Shown here: positions 16,909-25,541 of the stretch, one piece after another
Layout: each line of letters begins with the position of its first letter
How positions within the stretch are numbered: position 1 is the stretch's first letter
Assembly: GCA_944321295.1 (NCBI GenBank)
Contig: CALUKU010000004.1
Location: 1 to 64,000, forward strand
DNA length: 64,000 bases
Reading direction: 5' to 3'
From: an uncultured Prevotella sp.
GTDB lineage: Bacteria > Bacteroidota > Bacteroidia > Bacteroidales > Bacteroidaceae
Notes under the pieces: model-generated
Told to the model about the DNA's origin: nothing
Seen by the model: only the letters and a program-made list of their open reading frames with translations
The model's database searches: none
Program-made: the position numbers and the translations under genes

Positions 16909-17979
16909 TTAGCCTTTCAGGGGATTCCAACCTTGTGCTTTCAGTTCAAAGTCGTTGCCGTCGCGCGTCACGAGCATTTGTCCGAGTTCCTTTTTCGTTA
17001 TGTGGCCGATTAGTTTCACGTTGTCGAGGCTTTCTATTTTCTCATGGTCGCCTATTGGTACGGTGAACAGCAGCTCATAGTCCTCTCCTCCGTTCAGGGC
17101 GCAGGTAGTGACGTTCATGTTCAGCTCCTCGGCCATTACGGCTGTCTGGTAGTCTATCGGGATGTTTTTCTCGTAAACTCTGCAGCCGCAGCCGCTCTGC
17201 TTACAGATGTGCATCAGTTCGCTGCTTAGGCCGTCGCTGATGTCCATCATGGCCGTGGGGCGTATGTTCAGCTGCCTAAGCTGTTGCAAGATGTCGCCGC
17301 GGGCCTCGGGTTGCAGTTGGCGTTGCAGCAGGTATTCCTTACCGGCGAAGTCGGGTTGGAAGTGCGCCAGCTCCTCCAGCGCGCGCTTGGCGTTCTTCTT
17401 GCGCGCCTCGTCCACTTGCTGGTAGTAGACGCTTTTCTCACGTTCGAGCAACTGCAGGCCCATGTATGCGGCGCCCAAGTCGCCTGACACGCAGATGAGG
17501 TCGGTGTCCTTGGCGCCGTTGCGGTAGACGATTTCGTCAGCCGCACATTCGCCTATGCACGTTATGCTGATGGCCATGCCCGTGTAAGACGACGTCGTGT
17601 CGCCTCCAACAATGTCTACTCCCCATTTGTCGCAGGCCATTCGCAGTCCGCTGTATAACATCTCCATGTCTTCCACGCTGAAGCGTTTGCTCAGCGCTAT
17701 GCTGACAAGCAGCTGGCGCGGAGTGCCGTTCATGGCGAAGATGTCGCTGATGTTCACCATCGCCGCCTTGTAGCCAAGGTGTTTAAGATCTATGTATGTC
17801 AGGTCGAAGTGTACGCCTTCCATCAGCATGTCGGTCGTCACAAGCACTTCCTTGTCTGGATAGTGCATCACGGCGCAGTCGTCGCCCACGCCGCGGCGGG
17901 TAGCTTCGTTCTTTGGTGTTATTCCGTCGGTAAGGTGTGAAATCAGTCCGAACTCACCGAGCTTGGCAATATCTGTCAT
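16909..17979 (-). CDS. thiL: Thiamine-monophosphate kinase
   Basis: ThiL phosphorylates thiamine monophosphate to thiamine diphosphate. The 356-residue protein has the AIR-synthase-like fold motifs: GEFGLISHLT, GVGDDCAVM, TTDMLMEGVHFD, GGDTTSS, CVSGDLGAAYMGL, MMDISDGLSSEL and NGGEDYELLFTV. An insertion near residues 185-235 (VDEARKKNAKRALEELAHFQ) is typical of Bacteroidetes versions. No TPP riboswitch is visible upstream; a hairpin repeat lies there instead. Confidence 0.95.
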   Translation of the reverse strand: MTDIAKLGEFGLISHLTDGITPKNEATRRGVGDDCAVMHYPDKEVLVTTDMLMEGVHFDLTYIDLKHLGYKAAMVNISDIFAMNGTPRQLLVSIALSKRFSVEDMEMLYSGLRMACDKWGVDIVGGDTTSSYTGMAISITCIGECAADEIVYRNGAKDTDLICVSGDLGAAYMGLQLLEREKSVYYQQVDEARKKNAKRALEELAHFQPDFAGKEYLLQRQLQPEARGDILQQLRQLNIRPTAMMDISDGLSSELMHICKQSGCGCRVYEKNIPIDYQTAVMAEELNMNVTTCALNGGEDYELLFTVPIGDHEKIESLDNVKLIGHITKKELGQMLVTRDGNDFELKAQGWNPLKG

Positions 17980-17987
17980 TGTTTAAG

Positions 17988-18101
17988 TTCATGATTCACA
18001 ATGCATAATGCATAATTCATGATCGGTTGCTTTAATTAATACTGTCGGTTGCAGTTGCGTGTTCCCTTGTCATGAATTATGCATTATTGATTATGAATTG
18101 G
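17988..18101. repeat. CATAATTCATGA word-repeat hairpin
   Basis: TAATGCATAATTCATGA (18006-18022) and its exact reverse complement (18070-18086) flank a 47-base centre. The arms contain short reiterated words (ATGCATAATGCATAATTC, ATTATGCATTATTGATTATG). It fills the gap between thiL and punA. Architecture matches other word-repeat hairpins in this window, notably 57784-57863. Confidence 0.65.
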
Positions 18102-18914
18102 TTAAGCGTTCCTTTTAATCATTTCCCTCATTATCTCGGTCATCAGCGGCTGTGCCTTGTTGGCTGCAAGTTGCACCTCCTCGTGGCTTACTTCCACGGG
18201 CTGGTCTTCAAGTCCCAGGTCGGTGATAATGCTTATGCCGAAGGTCTTAATGCCGCAGTGGTGGGCCACGATAACCTCGGGCACGGTGCTCATGCCTACC
18301 GCGTCGCCGCCGAGTCGGTGGTACATCTTATATTCGGCAGGCGTTTCAAACGTCGGTCCCTGTACGCCTACGTACACTCCGTGCACTACGCGTATGCCCT
18401 TTTCCTTGGCTATGGCGTCGGCTTCGGCTATCAGTTGCTTGTCGTAAGTCTCGTGCATGTCAGGGAAGCGGGGGCCCGTAGGGATGTTCTTGCCACGCAG
18501 CGGGTGTTGCGGGAAGAGGTTGATGTGGTCGGTGATTATCATCAGGTCGCCGATTTTAAAGTCGGGATTCATGCCGCCCGAGGCGTTGCTTACGAAGAGG
18601 GTCTTTATCCCCAGTTCATACATAATGCGTATCGGGAAGGTCACCTTCTTCATGCTGTAACCCTCATAGTAGTGGAACCTGCCTTCCATAGCCATGATGT
18701 CCACGCCGCCGAGCTTGCCGAATATCAGTTTGCCGGCGTGCCCTTCTACTGTGGAAACAGGGAAGTTAGGTATTTCCTCGTAAGGTATTTCGTAGCTGTC
18801 AGTTATTTCTGAAGCTAATTGTCCCAGTCCGGTGCCGAGTATTATCGCCGTTTTTGGACTTGTTGTCATCCTTTGTTTTAGCCAGGATGCTGTTTTTTGA
18901 ATTTTTTTGTACAT
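18102..18914 (-). CDS. Purine-nucleoside phosphorylase
   Basis: This enzyme phosphorolyses purine (2'-deoxy)ribonucleosides in salvage. The 270-residue protein matches the trimeric PNP family: IILGTGLGQLASEI (phosphate-binding Gly loop), GHAGKLIFG, EGRFHYYEGYSMKKVTFP, FVSNASGGMNPDFKIGDLM and GPTFETPAEYKM. The natural start MYKKIQKTASWLKQ resembles relatives, so the coding region begins 116 bases inside the 3' end of lpxK in another frame. Confidence 0.95.
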   Translation of the reverse strand: MYKKIQKTASWLKQRMTTSPKTAIILGTGLGQLASEITDSYEIPYEEIPNFPVSTVEGHAGKLIFGKLGGVDIMAMEGRFHYYEGYSMKKVTFPIRIMYELGIKTLFVSNASGGMNPDFKIGDLMIITDHINLFPQHPLRGKNIPTGPRFPDMHETYDKQLIAEADAIAKEKGIRVVHGVYVGVQGPTFETPAEYKMYHRLGGDAVGMSTVPEVIVAHHCGIKTFGISIITDLGLEDQPVEVSHEEVQLAANKAQPLMTEIMREMIKRNA

Positions 18915-19971
18915 ATCCTATTATTTTATTGTTGAATTCTTCTTCTTGTCCGAGCATGAACTTTACCCTTACGGGCAGCATGTACAGGCTGTGCCTTACC
19001 TCGTCTGACAGGCCTTCCATGCCGAACAGGCGGGCGTTGTCCTTTTCCGTCGTGATGATCATTTTCGGTGCCGGCATGGCTGCGAAGGCCTCGTTTATGC
19101 GTTCGATGTCTTTCCTCGTGAACAGGTGGTGGTCGGGGAACGTCATCGGCGTGATGGCCTCCGAGTAAGCCTTAAGGTCGTAAATCATCTGCTTGGGCGA
19201 CGCTATGCCTGTCAGCAGCAGTATGTTTTCGTTGCCGCCGAGGCTGTCCAGCGGGCGCGGTTCGCCGCAGAACACGGGCTGGAGGCTGTCATATTCAAGC
19301 GTGGTGAAGAACAGCTTCTGGTATGGATACAGGCCCATCGCCTTGATGATGACCCTTATGTCCATGGGCTTCAGGTCGTTCGGGCATTTAGTAATGATTA
19401 CAATGTCGGCCCGGGCCTTGCCGCTTTGCGGTTCGCGCAGCCGTCCGGCCGGCAGCAGCTTGTCGTAGATTATCAGTCGGTGGTAGTCTACCAGCAGGAT
19501 GTTCACTCCGGGCTTGACGTAGCGGTGCTGGTAGGCGTCGTCGAGCAGGATTACGTCCGTGTCGCTTGTAGCCTCGTCGTTGGTCAGCCGCTCAATGCCG
19601 TGGCACCTGTTTTTGTCGACGGCCACGTATATGTCGGCAAATTTCGTCTTCATCTGGTAAGGCTCGTCGCCGATGTCGGCCATGGCCGTATTCTTAGAGG
19701 CCAGCACGTAGCCCTTGCTCTTGCGCTTGTATCCGCGGCTGAGCACGGCCACCTTCGTCTTATCCTTAAGCAGCCTTATTAGATATTCAACGTGGGGCGT
19801 CTTGCCCGAGCCGCCCACGGTTATGTTGCCGACGGATATCACGGGTATGTCGAAGCTGCGGCTTTTCAGCAAGCCCAGCTCGAACATTTGGTTGCGCAGC
19901 CTTACGCCGAGTCCGTAGAGCCAGCTAAGCGGCAGCAGCCATTCGTTTATCTTTATGAAATCGCCCTCCAT
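18799..19971 (-). CDS. lpxK: Tetraacyldisaccharide 4'-kinase LpxK
   Basis: LpxK phosphorylates the 4' position of the lipid A precursor at the inner membrane. The 390-residue protein has the P-loop VGNITVGGSGKTPHVEYL (near residue 48), SRGYKRKSKGYV, IGDEPYQM, LLDDAYQHRYV and RLREPQSGKARADI. The C-terminus runs past the family's usual end (NKIIGYVQKNSKN) with about 30 low-complexity residues (KTKDDNKSKNGDNTRH) that overlap the punA start by 116 bases. It reads through the same DNA in a different frame. Confidence 0.95.
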   Translation of the reverse strand: MEGDFIKINEWLLPLSWLYGLGVRLRNQMFELGLLKSRSFDIPVISVGNITVGGSGKTPHVEYLIRLLKDKTKVAVLSRGYKRKSKGYVLASKNTAMADIGDEPYQMKTKFADIYVAVDKNRCHGIERLTNDEATSDTDVILLDDAYQHRYVKPGVNILLVDYHRLIIYDKLLPAGRLREPQSGKARADIVIITKCPNDLKPMDIRVIIKAMGLYPYQKLFFTTLEYDSLQPVFCGEPRPLDSLGGNENILLLTGIASPKQMIYDLKAYSEAITPMTFPDHHLFTRKDIERINEAFAAMPAPKMIITTEKDNARLFGMEGLSDEVRHSLYMLPVRVKFMLGQEEEFNNKIIGYVQKNSKNSILAKTKDDNKSKNGDNTRHRTGTISFRNN

Positions 19972-20030
19972 GTTGTCGGTTGTGTTATGATAAGAGGTTA
20001 GTGTATGCCGGCCCGTTTCGGGCCGTCGGT

Positions 20031-21806
20031 TTACCTGATGTTAGGTATGAACGGGATGCGCGCCTGTATGGCGGCCTGCCCCTCGATGTTGCGCAGCAGC
20101 ATTACCGGCTCGTAGCAAGGGCCGAGCGCCTGCCGCGCCTGTGCGTCGATGTAGCCGTTAACGTAGTTAGAGTTGAGCAGCCTGTCGAGCCAGTCGCTCT
20201 TGCCGGGGTAGGGCTGCGTGTGATATTCGGCGAGGCTTGCCAGCTTTGCGGCCTTGGCTACGGCCTTGTCGAGTCCTCCCAGTTCGTCAACGAGCTTGAC
20301 CTTCAGCGCGTCCTGCCCGAGCCACACACGTCCCTGCGCGATGCGCTCCACGTCGGCCGTGCGCATGCCCCGTCCTTCGGCAACGCGCGAGCGGAAGAGG
20401 GCGTAGCCACGCTCGATGTATTTGGTGAGGTAAGCCATCTCCTCCTCGTTGAACGGCCGCGCGGGCGTGCCGAACGTGCCGTGCCTGTTTGTCTTCACCT
20501 CGTCGAACTTCACGCCGAGCTTTTCGGTCAGCAGGCCGCTCATGTCTGGAAACAGGCCGAATATGCCTATGCTGCCCGTCAGCGTTGTCGGCTCGGCCAC
20601 AATCCAGTCGGCCCCGCTGCCGATATAATATCCGCCCGAGGCCGCCATGCCGCCCATCGACACCACTACGGGCTTCTTCTGCTTGAGCAGCTCTATGCTG
20701 TGCCATATCTGTTCGGAAGCGTAGGCGCTGCCTCCGCCCGAGTTCACGCGCAGCACCACGGCCTTCACGTTGTCGTCGTACATAAGTTCCTCAAGGTCGT
20801 CGCACACCTTCGGGCCAACGATGCAGTGGCTGTCGTAGAGCAGGCCGGTAGCCTCGCTGTCTACGATGTTGCCGTAAGCGTAATAGACGGCTATCTCGCC
20901 GCCCTTGTTGCCGTCGGCGCTTTTCACCGATTGCATGTCCGCCACGCTTACGGTGTTTACGTAGTCGTCAGCGCCGCGGCCGAGCATTTTGTTGAGTTCG
21001 GCCTCCACCTCGTTTTCATATACAAGCTTGTCGACCATCTTGAGCTTCACGTAATCTTTCGGGTCGGCCAGCGTCACCATGTCGTCGGCATAGCCGTTGA
21101 GTGCGGCCGTGCTGACTTTGCGGCTGGCCGCGACGTCGCGGCAGATGTTCTGCCAAATGCCGTTGACGTATGCCGTCACCTGTTCGCGGTTGGCGGGGCT
21201 CATCTTGTCGGCCGTGTAAGTTTCGGGCATGCTCTTGTAAGTGCCGACTTTAGCCAGCTGCATCTTTACCCCGAACTTAGCCAGGAAGTCTTTCAGGAAC
21301 ACCGGCTGGGAGGATACTCCGCGCCAGTCAATCTGTCCGCTGGGGTTGAGCAGCACCTTGTCGGCCGCCGAGGCCACGTAGTACACACCCTGCGAGTAGA
21401 CGTCGCCGTAGGCAACAACCCACTTCCCGCTCTTCTTGAAGTCGAGCAGCGCGTTGCGCAGGGCCGTCAGCGTGGCGTAAGAGTCGGCCGCCAGCATGCC
21501 GGCCTTTATGTAAATGCCCTTCACCCTGTCGTTGTGCTTGGCCTTGCCGATGGCCGCCAGCATGTCGTCAAGCCCCGTAGTGCTGACGGCGCTGCCGCTA
21601 ATCTCGTCGACGAAGGTTCTCTCGGCCCGCTCGTCGAGCACTCCCGACAGCTTTACCACCAGCACCGTGTTGTCGCTGACGTTCTTTGCCGAACTGCCGG
21701 AAGCTATCATGCCGACTATGCACATCAGTCCGATGACGCACGTAAGCACCGAGAACACTATCAGGCCGGCCACCGTGGCCGCCGTGTATTTTAAGAAGTC
21801 TTTCAT
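20031..21806 (-). CDS. sppA: Signal peptide peptidase SppA, 67K type
   Basis: SppA is a membrane serine protease that degrades cleaved signal peptides. From ATG 21806 (MKDFLKYTAATVAGLIVFSV, membrane anchor) it is 591 residues with two S49 domains. The N-terminal domain contains VVAYGDVYSQGVYYVASAAD followed by the general-base Lys (ADK). The C-terminal domain contains the nucleophile Ser in RVNSGGGSAYASEQIW and MGGMAASGGYYIGS. An in-frame ATG at 21959 would put 51 polar residues before the anchor and is rejected. It runs divergent from the SDR gene. Confidence 0.94.
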   Translation of the reverse strand: MKDFLKYTAATVAGLIVFSVLTCVIGLMCIVGMIASGSSAKNVSDNTVLVVKLSGVLDERAERTFVDEISGSAVSTTGLDDMLAAIGKAKHNDRVKGIYIKAGMLAADSYATLTALRNALLDFKKSGKWVVAYGDVYSQGVYYVASAADKVLLNPSGQIDWRGVSSQPVFLKDFLAKFGVKMQLAKVGTYKSMPETYTADKMSPANREQVTAYVNGIWQNICRDVAASRKVSTAALNGYADDMVTLADPKDYVKLKMVDKLVYENEVEAELNKMLGRGADDYVNTVSVADMQSVKSADGNKGGEIAVYYAYGNIVDSEATGLLYDSHCIVGPKVCDDLEELMYDDNVKAVVLRVNSGGGSAYASEQIWHSIELLKQKKPVVVSMGGMAASGGYYIGSGADWIVAEPTTLTGSIGIFGLFPDMSGLLTEKLGVKFDEVKTNRHGTFGTPARPFNEEEMAYLTKYIERGYALFRSRVAEGRGMRTADVERIAQGRVWLGQDALKVKLVDELGGLDKAVAKAAKLASLAEYHTQPYPGKSDWLDRLLNSNYVNGYIDAQARQALGPCYEPVMLLRNIEGQAAIQARIPFIPNIR

Positions 21807-21872
21807 ATTGGAGCAGGTTATAGTCCTTTTGTCGTTAACCGTGCCGCGCTTATGCGGTAAGCAATGTTCCCT

Positions 21873-21963
21873 GGCGCAGCATATCTTTGGCAAAGATGTC
21901 GCAAGCGAGCGGAATGAAAGCTTGCTTTCTAATTCCCGAGCGCAGCATATCTTATGCAAAGAT
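21873..21963. promoter_or_regulatory. Direct repeat with -7-like elements between sppA and the SDR gene
   Basis: GCGCAGCATATCTT followed by three bases and CAAAGAT occurs twice (about 21874-21897 and 21943-21964). The first contains TATCTTTG on the plus strand. Both contain CAAAGATA or CAAAGATG, the complement of a -7 element, so they may serve sppA. The SDR gene has a weaker TATCTTCG 10 bases before its ATG. Confidence 0.4.
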
Positions 21964-22039
21964 ACTCATTTTATTTTATTTTGTCGGAAAAAGCCGGCAA
22001 AGTTTTACGGAACAGCTGAATATTGTTATCTTCGCACTC

Positions 22040-22774
22040 ATGAAACGCGCAATCATTATCGGGGCGTCCTCGGGCATTGGCCGCGAGGTTGCCAAACTGC
22101 TGCTTGCCGACGGCTGGTACGTAGGCGTGGCGGCCCGGCGCGCCGACCTGCTGGCAGAGTTGAAGGCGTCGGCCCCGTCGCAGGTGACGGCCGCCCGCAT
22201 CGACGTTACGGCCGACGACGCCGCCGGCCGTCTGCTCGACCTTGTCAAGGAGCTGGGCGGCGTCAGCCTGTTCGTCTACTGCGCCGGAGTGGGCAAGCAG
22301 AACATGCAGCTCGACGGCAGTGTAGAGCTGGCCACGGCGGCCGTCAACGTGAAGGGCTTCACTTGCCTGCTTGACGCGATGTTTAACTACATGGCCGCCA
22401 ACCAGGGAGGCGACATAGCCGTGATAACGTCCATAGCGGGCACAAAGGGCCTCGGCGCGGCGCCCGCCTACAGCGCCACCAAGGCCTACCAGGCCACCTA
22501 CATACAGGCCCTGGAGCAGCTCTCCAACATGCGGCGGCTGCACATCCGCTTCACAGACATCCGCCCGGGCTTCGTAGACACCGACCTGCTGGCCGGCGGC
22601 GGGCGTTACCCCATGCTTATGGACAAGACTGCCGTGGCGCGCGAGATTGTGCGTGCCGTTAAGGCCCACCGCCACGTGCACGTCATCGACTGGCGTTACA
22701 GGCTGCTGGTGGCGCTCTGGCGGCTCATTCCCGGCCGGCTCTGGCGCAAGCTGAACATAAGGACCAAGGGCTGA
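22040..22774 (+). CDS. Short-chain dehydrogenase/reductase
   Basis: The 244-residue SDR starts at ATG 22040 with MKRAIIIGASSGIGREVAKLL, the TGxxxGxG-type cofactor loop. Other classical motifs are YCAGVGKQN (NAG equivalent), the catalytic Ser in VITSIAGTKGL, YSATKAYQATY (YxxxK) and DIRPGFVDTDLL. The substrate is unknown. GC content is markedly higher than in the first 18 kb. It is followed after 67 bases by the GH28 gene on the same strand. Confidence 0.9.
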   Translation: MKRAIIIGASSGIGREVAKLLLADGWYVGVAARRADLLAELKASAPSQVTAARIDVTADDAAGRLLDLVKELGGVSLFVYCAGVGKQNMQLDGSVELATAAVNVKGFTCLLDAMFNYMAANQGGDIAVITSIAGTKGLGAAPAYSATKAYQATYIQALEQLSNMRRLHIRFTDIRPGFVDTDLLAGGGRYPMLMDKTAVAREIVRAVKAHRHVHVIDWRYRLLVALWRLIPGRLWRKLNIRTKG

Positions 22775-22841
22775 CGGCCCGTCGCTTCACCGCCGTTAAT
22801 CATTTACTTTAACGAAACAAACTAACTAACAACTGTCTGAT

Positions 22842-24134
22842 ATGAGAAAGACCTTATTTATTATTCTTGCCCTGGCCTTGCTGCCGGGCGTGTCGGCCGT
22901 GGCTAAGACCGACACCTTCCCTGACGGAAAGGCCATCCCGGAGTGGTTTAACGACACGTCGCGCGTAAGCGTCGACAGGCTCGGTCCCAAGTACGTGCTT
23001 ACCGACTACGGCGTCAAGGCCGACTCCGCGCTGCTGCAGACCGAGGCCATACAGCGCGTGATAGACCTTGCCGCAGAGCGGGGCGGCGGCGTGGTGACGG
23101 TGCCGAGGGGCACGTTCTTGAGCGGAGCGCTCTTCTTCCGCCAGGGCACCCACCTGCTGCTTGAGGAGGGCGCCGTGCTGAAGGGCGTCGACGCCATAAA
23201 GCACTATCCGATAATGAAGACCCGCATGGAGGGGCAGACGCTCGACTACTTCGCCGCGCTGGTAAACGCCGACGGCCTTGACGGTTTCACCATCACCGGC
23301 CCGGGCACCATCAACGGCAACGGCCTGCGCTTCTGGGAGGAGTTCTGGATAAGGCGCCGCTTCAACAAAGACTGCACCAACCTCGAGGCCCTGCGCCCGC
23401 GCCTGGTGTACCTGTCCAACTGCAGCAACGTGCACGTGCAGGACGTGAAGCTGATTAACAGTCCGTTCTGGACGAACCACCTTTACCGTTGCCACCACGT
23501 AAAGTACCTCGGCTGCTACATCTACGCGCCCACCACGGGCGTAAAGGCGCCCAGCAGCGACGCCATCGACATCGACTACTGCCACGACGTCTTGGTTAGC
23601 GGCTGCTACATGAACGTCAATGACGACGCGGTAGTGCTGAAGGGCGGCAAGGGAACCTATGCCGACAAGGACCCGGACAACGGCCCCAACCGTGACATCA
23701 TAGTGCAGGACTGCACGTACGGCACGGTGCACGCATGCCTTACGCTGGGCAGCGAGAGCCTCTACGACCGCAACATACTGTTGCGCCGCTGCACGTTCAC
23801 CAACGCAAACCGCGTGCTTTGGCTGAAGATGCGCCCCGACACGCCGCAGCATTACGAGTTCGTCACCGTCGAGGACGTAAGCGGCACGTGCGGTAGCTTC
23901 CTTGTCGTGCGCCCCTGGACGCAGTTCTACAAGATGGAGGAGCGTGCCGACATGCCCCTGTCGCAGTGCAACAATATCACCGTAAGGAACGCCCGCGTGA
24001 GCTGCAAGACGTTCTTCGACGTAGGCGCGTCTGACAAATACCGGCTGAAGGACTTCACTTTCGATAACGTAGACTATCCCGACGGGGCCGGCCCGATTGA
24101 CCCGGCGCTGATTGAGGGCTGCGTTGTTAAATGA
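22842..24134 (+). CDS. Glycoside hydrolase family 28 protein (polygalacturonase-like)
   Basis: The 430-residue exported enzyme (signal peptide MRKTLFIILALALLPGVSAVA) has a right-handed beta-helix. Its GH28 motifs are modified: SDAIDID near residue 238 replaces the usual NTDGxD, NDDAVVLKGG near 260 keeps both catalytic Asp, VHACLTLGSE near 296 replaces GHG, and LWLKMRPD replaces RIK. This points to an exo-acting or rhamnogalacturonan-type activity on pectin rather than a standard endo-polygalacturonase. A DUF4861 protein at 38.5 kb is also typical of pectin loci. Confidence 0.85.
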   Translation: MRKTLFIILALALLPGVSAVAKTDTFPDGKAIPEWFNDTSRVSVDRLGPKYVLTDYGVKADSALLQTEAIQRVIDLAAERGGGVVTVPRGTFLSGALFFRQGTHLLLEEGAVLKGVDAIKHYPIMKTRMEGQTLDYFAALVNADGLDGFTITGPGTINGNGLRFWEEFWIRRRFNKDCTNLEALRPRLVYLSNCSNVHVQDVKLINSPFWTNHLYRCHHVKYLGCYIYAPTTGVKAPSSDAIDIDYCHDVLVSGCYMNVNDDAVVLKGGKGTYADKDPDNGPNRDIIVQDCTYGTVHACLTLGSESLYDRNILLRRCTFTNANRVLWLKMRPDTPQHYEFVTVEDVSGTCGSFLVVRPWTQFYKMEERADMPLSQCNNITVRNARVSCKTFFDVGASDKYRLKDFTFDNVDYPDGAGPIDPALIEGCVVK

Positions 24135-24147
24135 CTAACGGATAATT

Positions 24148-24220
24148 AATACGGAGAAATCCGCCTGTTTTGCCGCGGCGCATGGTTGCCGTTAGCAAAG
24201 CAGGCGGATTTCTCCGTATT
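24148..24220. terminator. Bidirectional terminator with 20-bp perfect arms
   Basis: AATACGGAGAAATCCGCCTG (24148-24167) pairs with its exact complement at 24201-24220 across 33 bases, and the loop itself starts TTTTGC and ends GCAAAG. It lies between convergent genes and can end both transcripts. Confidence 0.8.
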
Positions 24221-24242
24221 CGATATCAGCCGGCCGCCCGTC

Positions 24243-25541
24243 TCACTTGCGCGTCACCGAGAACGACTGGCGGTGGAAGATGAATATCGGGACGATGCAC
24301 CCCACCACCATGCCGAACATCACGAGCACCGTCAGCGACGTGTTGTGGAAGAAGCGCGCGACGTACTCCATCGTGTAGTCGTCAGGCAGGCGCACGATGT
24401 TAATCAGGTCGCGCACGGCCTTGTAGGCGAACATGCCGGGCACCATGGGCAGCAGCGACGGGAAGGCGAAGCACTCCGCCGGGCAGTGCAGGCGCATGGC
24501 GAAGGGCACGGCCAGCAGCCCTATGACGAAGGCGGCGGCGGCCGAGGCCGTCACCAGGTCGAGCTCCAGGCCGGCGTGGTGCATGAGGAAGTAGCGCGCG
24601 CCGTGGCCCACGCAGGCCAGCAGGGCGCACACGAGCAGGGCCTTGCGCGGCGGGTTGCTGATGATGGCGAAGCCCGCGCCGGCCACGGCGGCGAACAGGC
24701 CGTCGGCGACGGCTGCGCGGACGACGTCGGGGCGGACTACTTTCGTGAACGTCGTGGGGTCGATGTCGAGCATGACGACCGTGGCCGAGAGGCCTACGGC
24801 TATGCAGATTATCAGCAGGCAGGCGCCCGTCAGGCGGGCTATGCCGTCGAGGGCGTGGCCGTCGACTATGTCCATCACGCCGTTAATCAGCGGCACGCCC
24901 GGCACGAGGTAGAGCATTGACGTACCGAGGGATATGTCCTCGGTGCCGCCGTGGAACCAGAGGTAGTCCGTGGCGCCTATCATCGTCGACACGAAGGCGC
25001 ACATGGTGAAGACGGCCAGATGGTTCATGCCGCGGCGGGTGAGCTCCTGGCGCAGCAGGAAGCCCGCCAGCGTGGCGGCGAAGACGATGGCCATCGACGT
25101 GAGGTTGCCGTCGAACAGGCGGCAGAAGCACATGTTGGCCAGCGACGCCAGCAGCAGCACCAGCCAGCGGTTCTCGCCCTTTTCCTTCATGATAAGCCTG
25201 AACATGCGCCACAGGGCCTTAAGCGGCAGCCTGCGGTCGAAGGCCCGCCACGACAGGGCCGACAGCCTCATGTTGGCCTTGAAGTTAATGCCCGTGCGGG
25301 GCGTGGCCTTTATGTAAGTGTAGGTGCGGTTGTGCTCGGCGTCGAGCAGGGTAATGCTCAGCGTCTTGGGGAATACGAGCAGGTTGGCCTCGAAGCCCAG
25401 CGCCCGTGCCGTGCGCAGGGTGTTGAGCTGCACGCGCGACGTCTGCGCGCCTACGGCCATCAGCGTGGCGGCATACTCGGCGAGGTAGATTGCCGCGTCT
25501 TTAAGCGTTTCGTGAATGTTGTCGTCCTGTTGTTGTTTCAT
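24243..25541 (-). CDS. ThrE-type threonine/serine exporter
   Basis: The 432-residue membrane protein fuses the two halves of the ThrE family. The N-terminal soluble part (residues 1-120, with YAATLMAVGAQTSRVQLNT) is followed by about ten helices in two groups. The conserved LVPGVPLINGVMDIVDGH ends the first half and LLPMVPGMFAYKAVRDLI lies in the second. Family members export small amino acids; specificity is inferred. No partner gene is adjacent. Confidence 0.88.
   Translation of the reverse strand: MKQQQDDNIHETLKDAAIYLAEYAATLMAVGAQTSRVQLNTLRTARALGFEANLLVFPKTLSITLLDAEHNRTYTYIKATPRTGINFKANMRLSALSWRAFDRRLPLKALWRMFRLIMKEKGENRWLVLLLASLANMCFCRLFDGNLTSMAIVFAATLAGFLLRQELTRRGMNHLAVFTMCAFVSTMIGATDYLWFHGGTEDISLGTSMLYLVPGVPLINGVMDIVDGHALDGIARLTGACLLIICIAVGLSATVVMLDIDPTTFTKVVRPDVVRAAVADGLFAAVAGAGFAIISNPPRKALLVCALLACVGHGARYFLMHHAGLELDLVTASAAAAFVIGLLAVPFAMRLHCPAECFAFPSLLPMVPGMFAYKAVRDLINIVRLPDDYTMEYVARFFHNTSLTVLVMFGMVVGCIVPIFIFHRQSFSVTRK

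Noticed and set aside
21807..21959. N-terminal extension of SppA by 51 residues
   Set aside because: The extra part is translated from the direct-repeat promoter region and would place polar residues before the membrane anchor.
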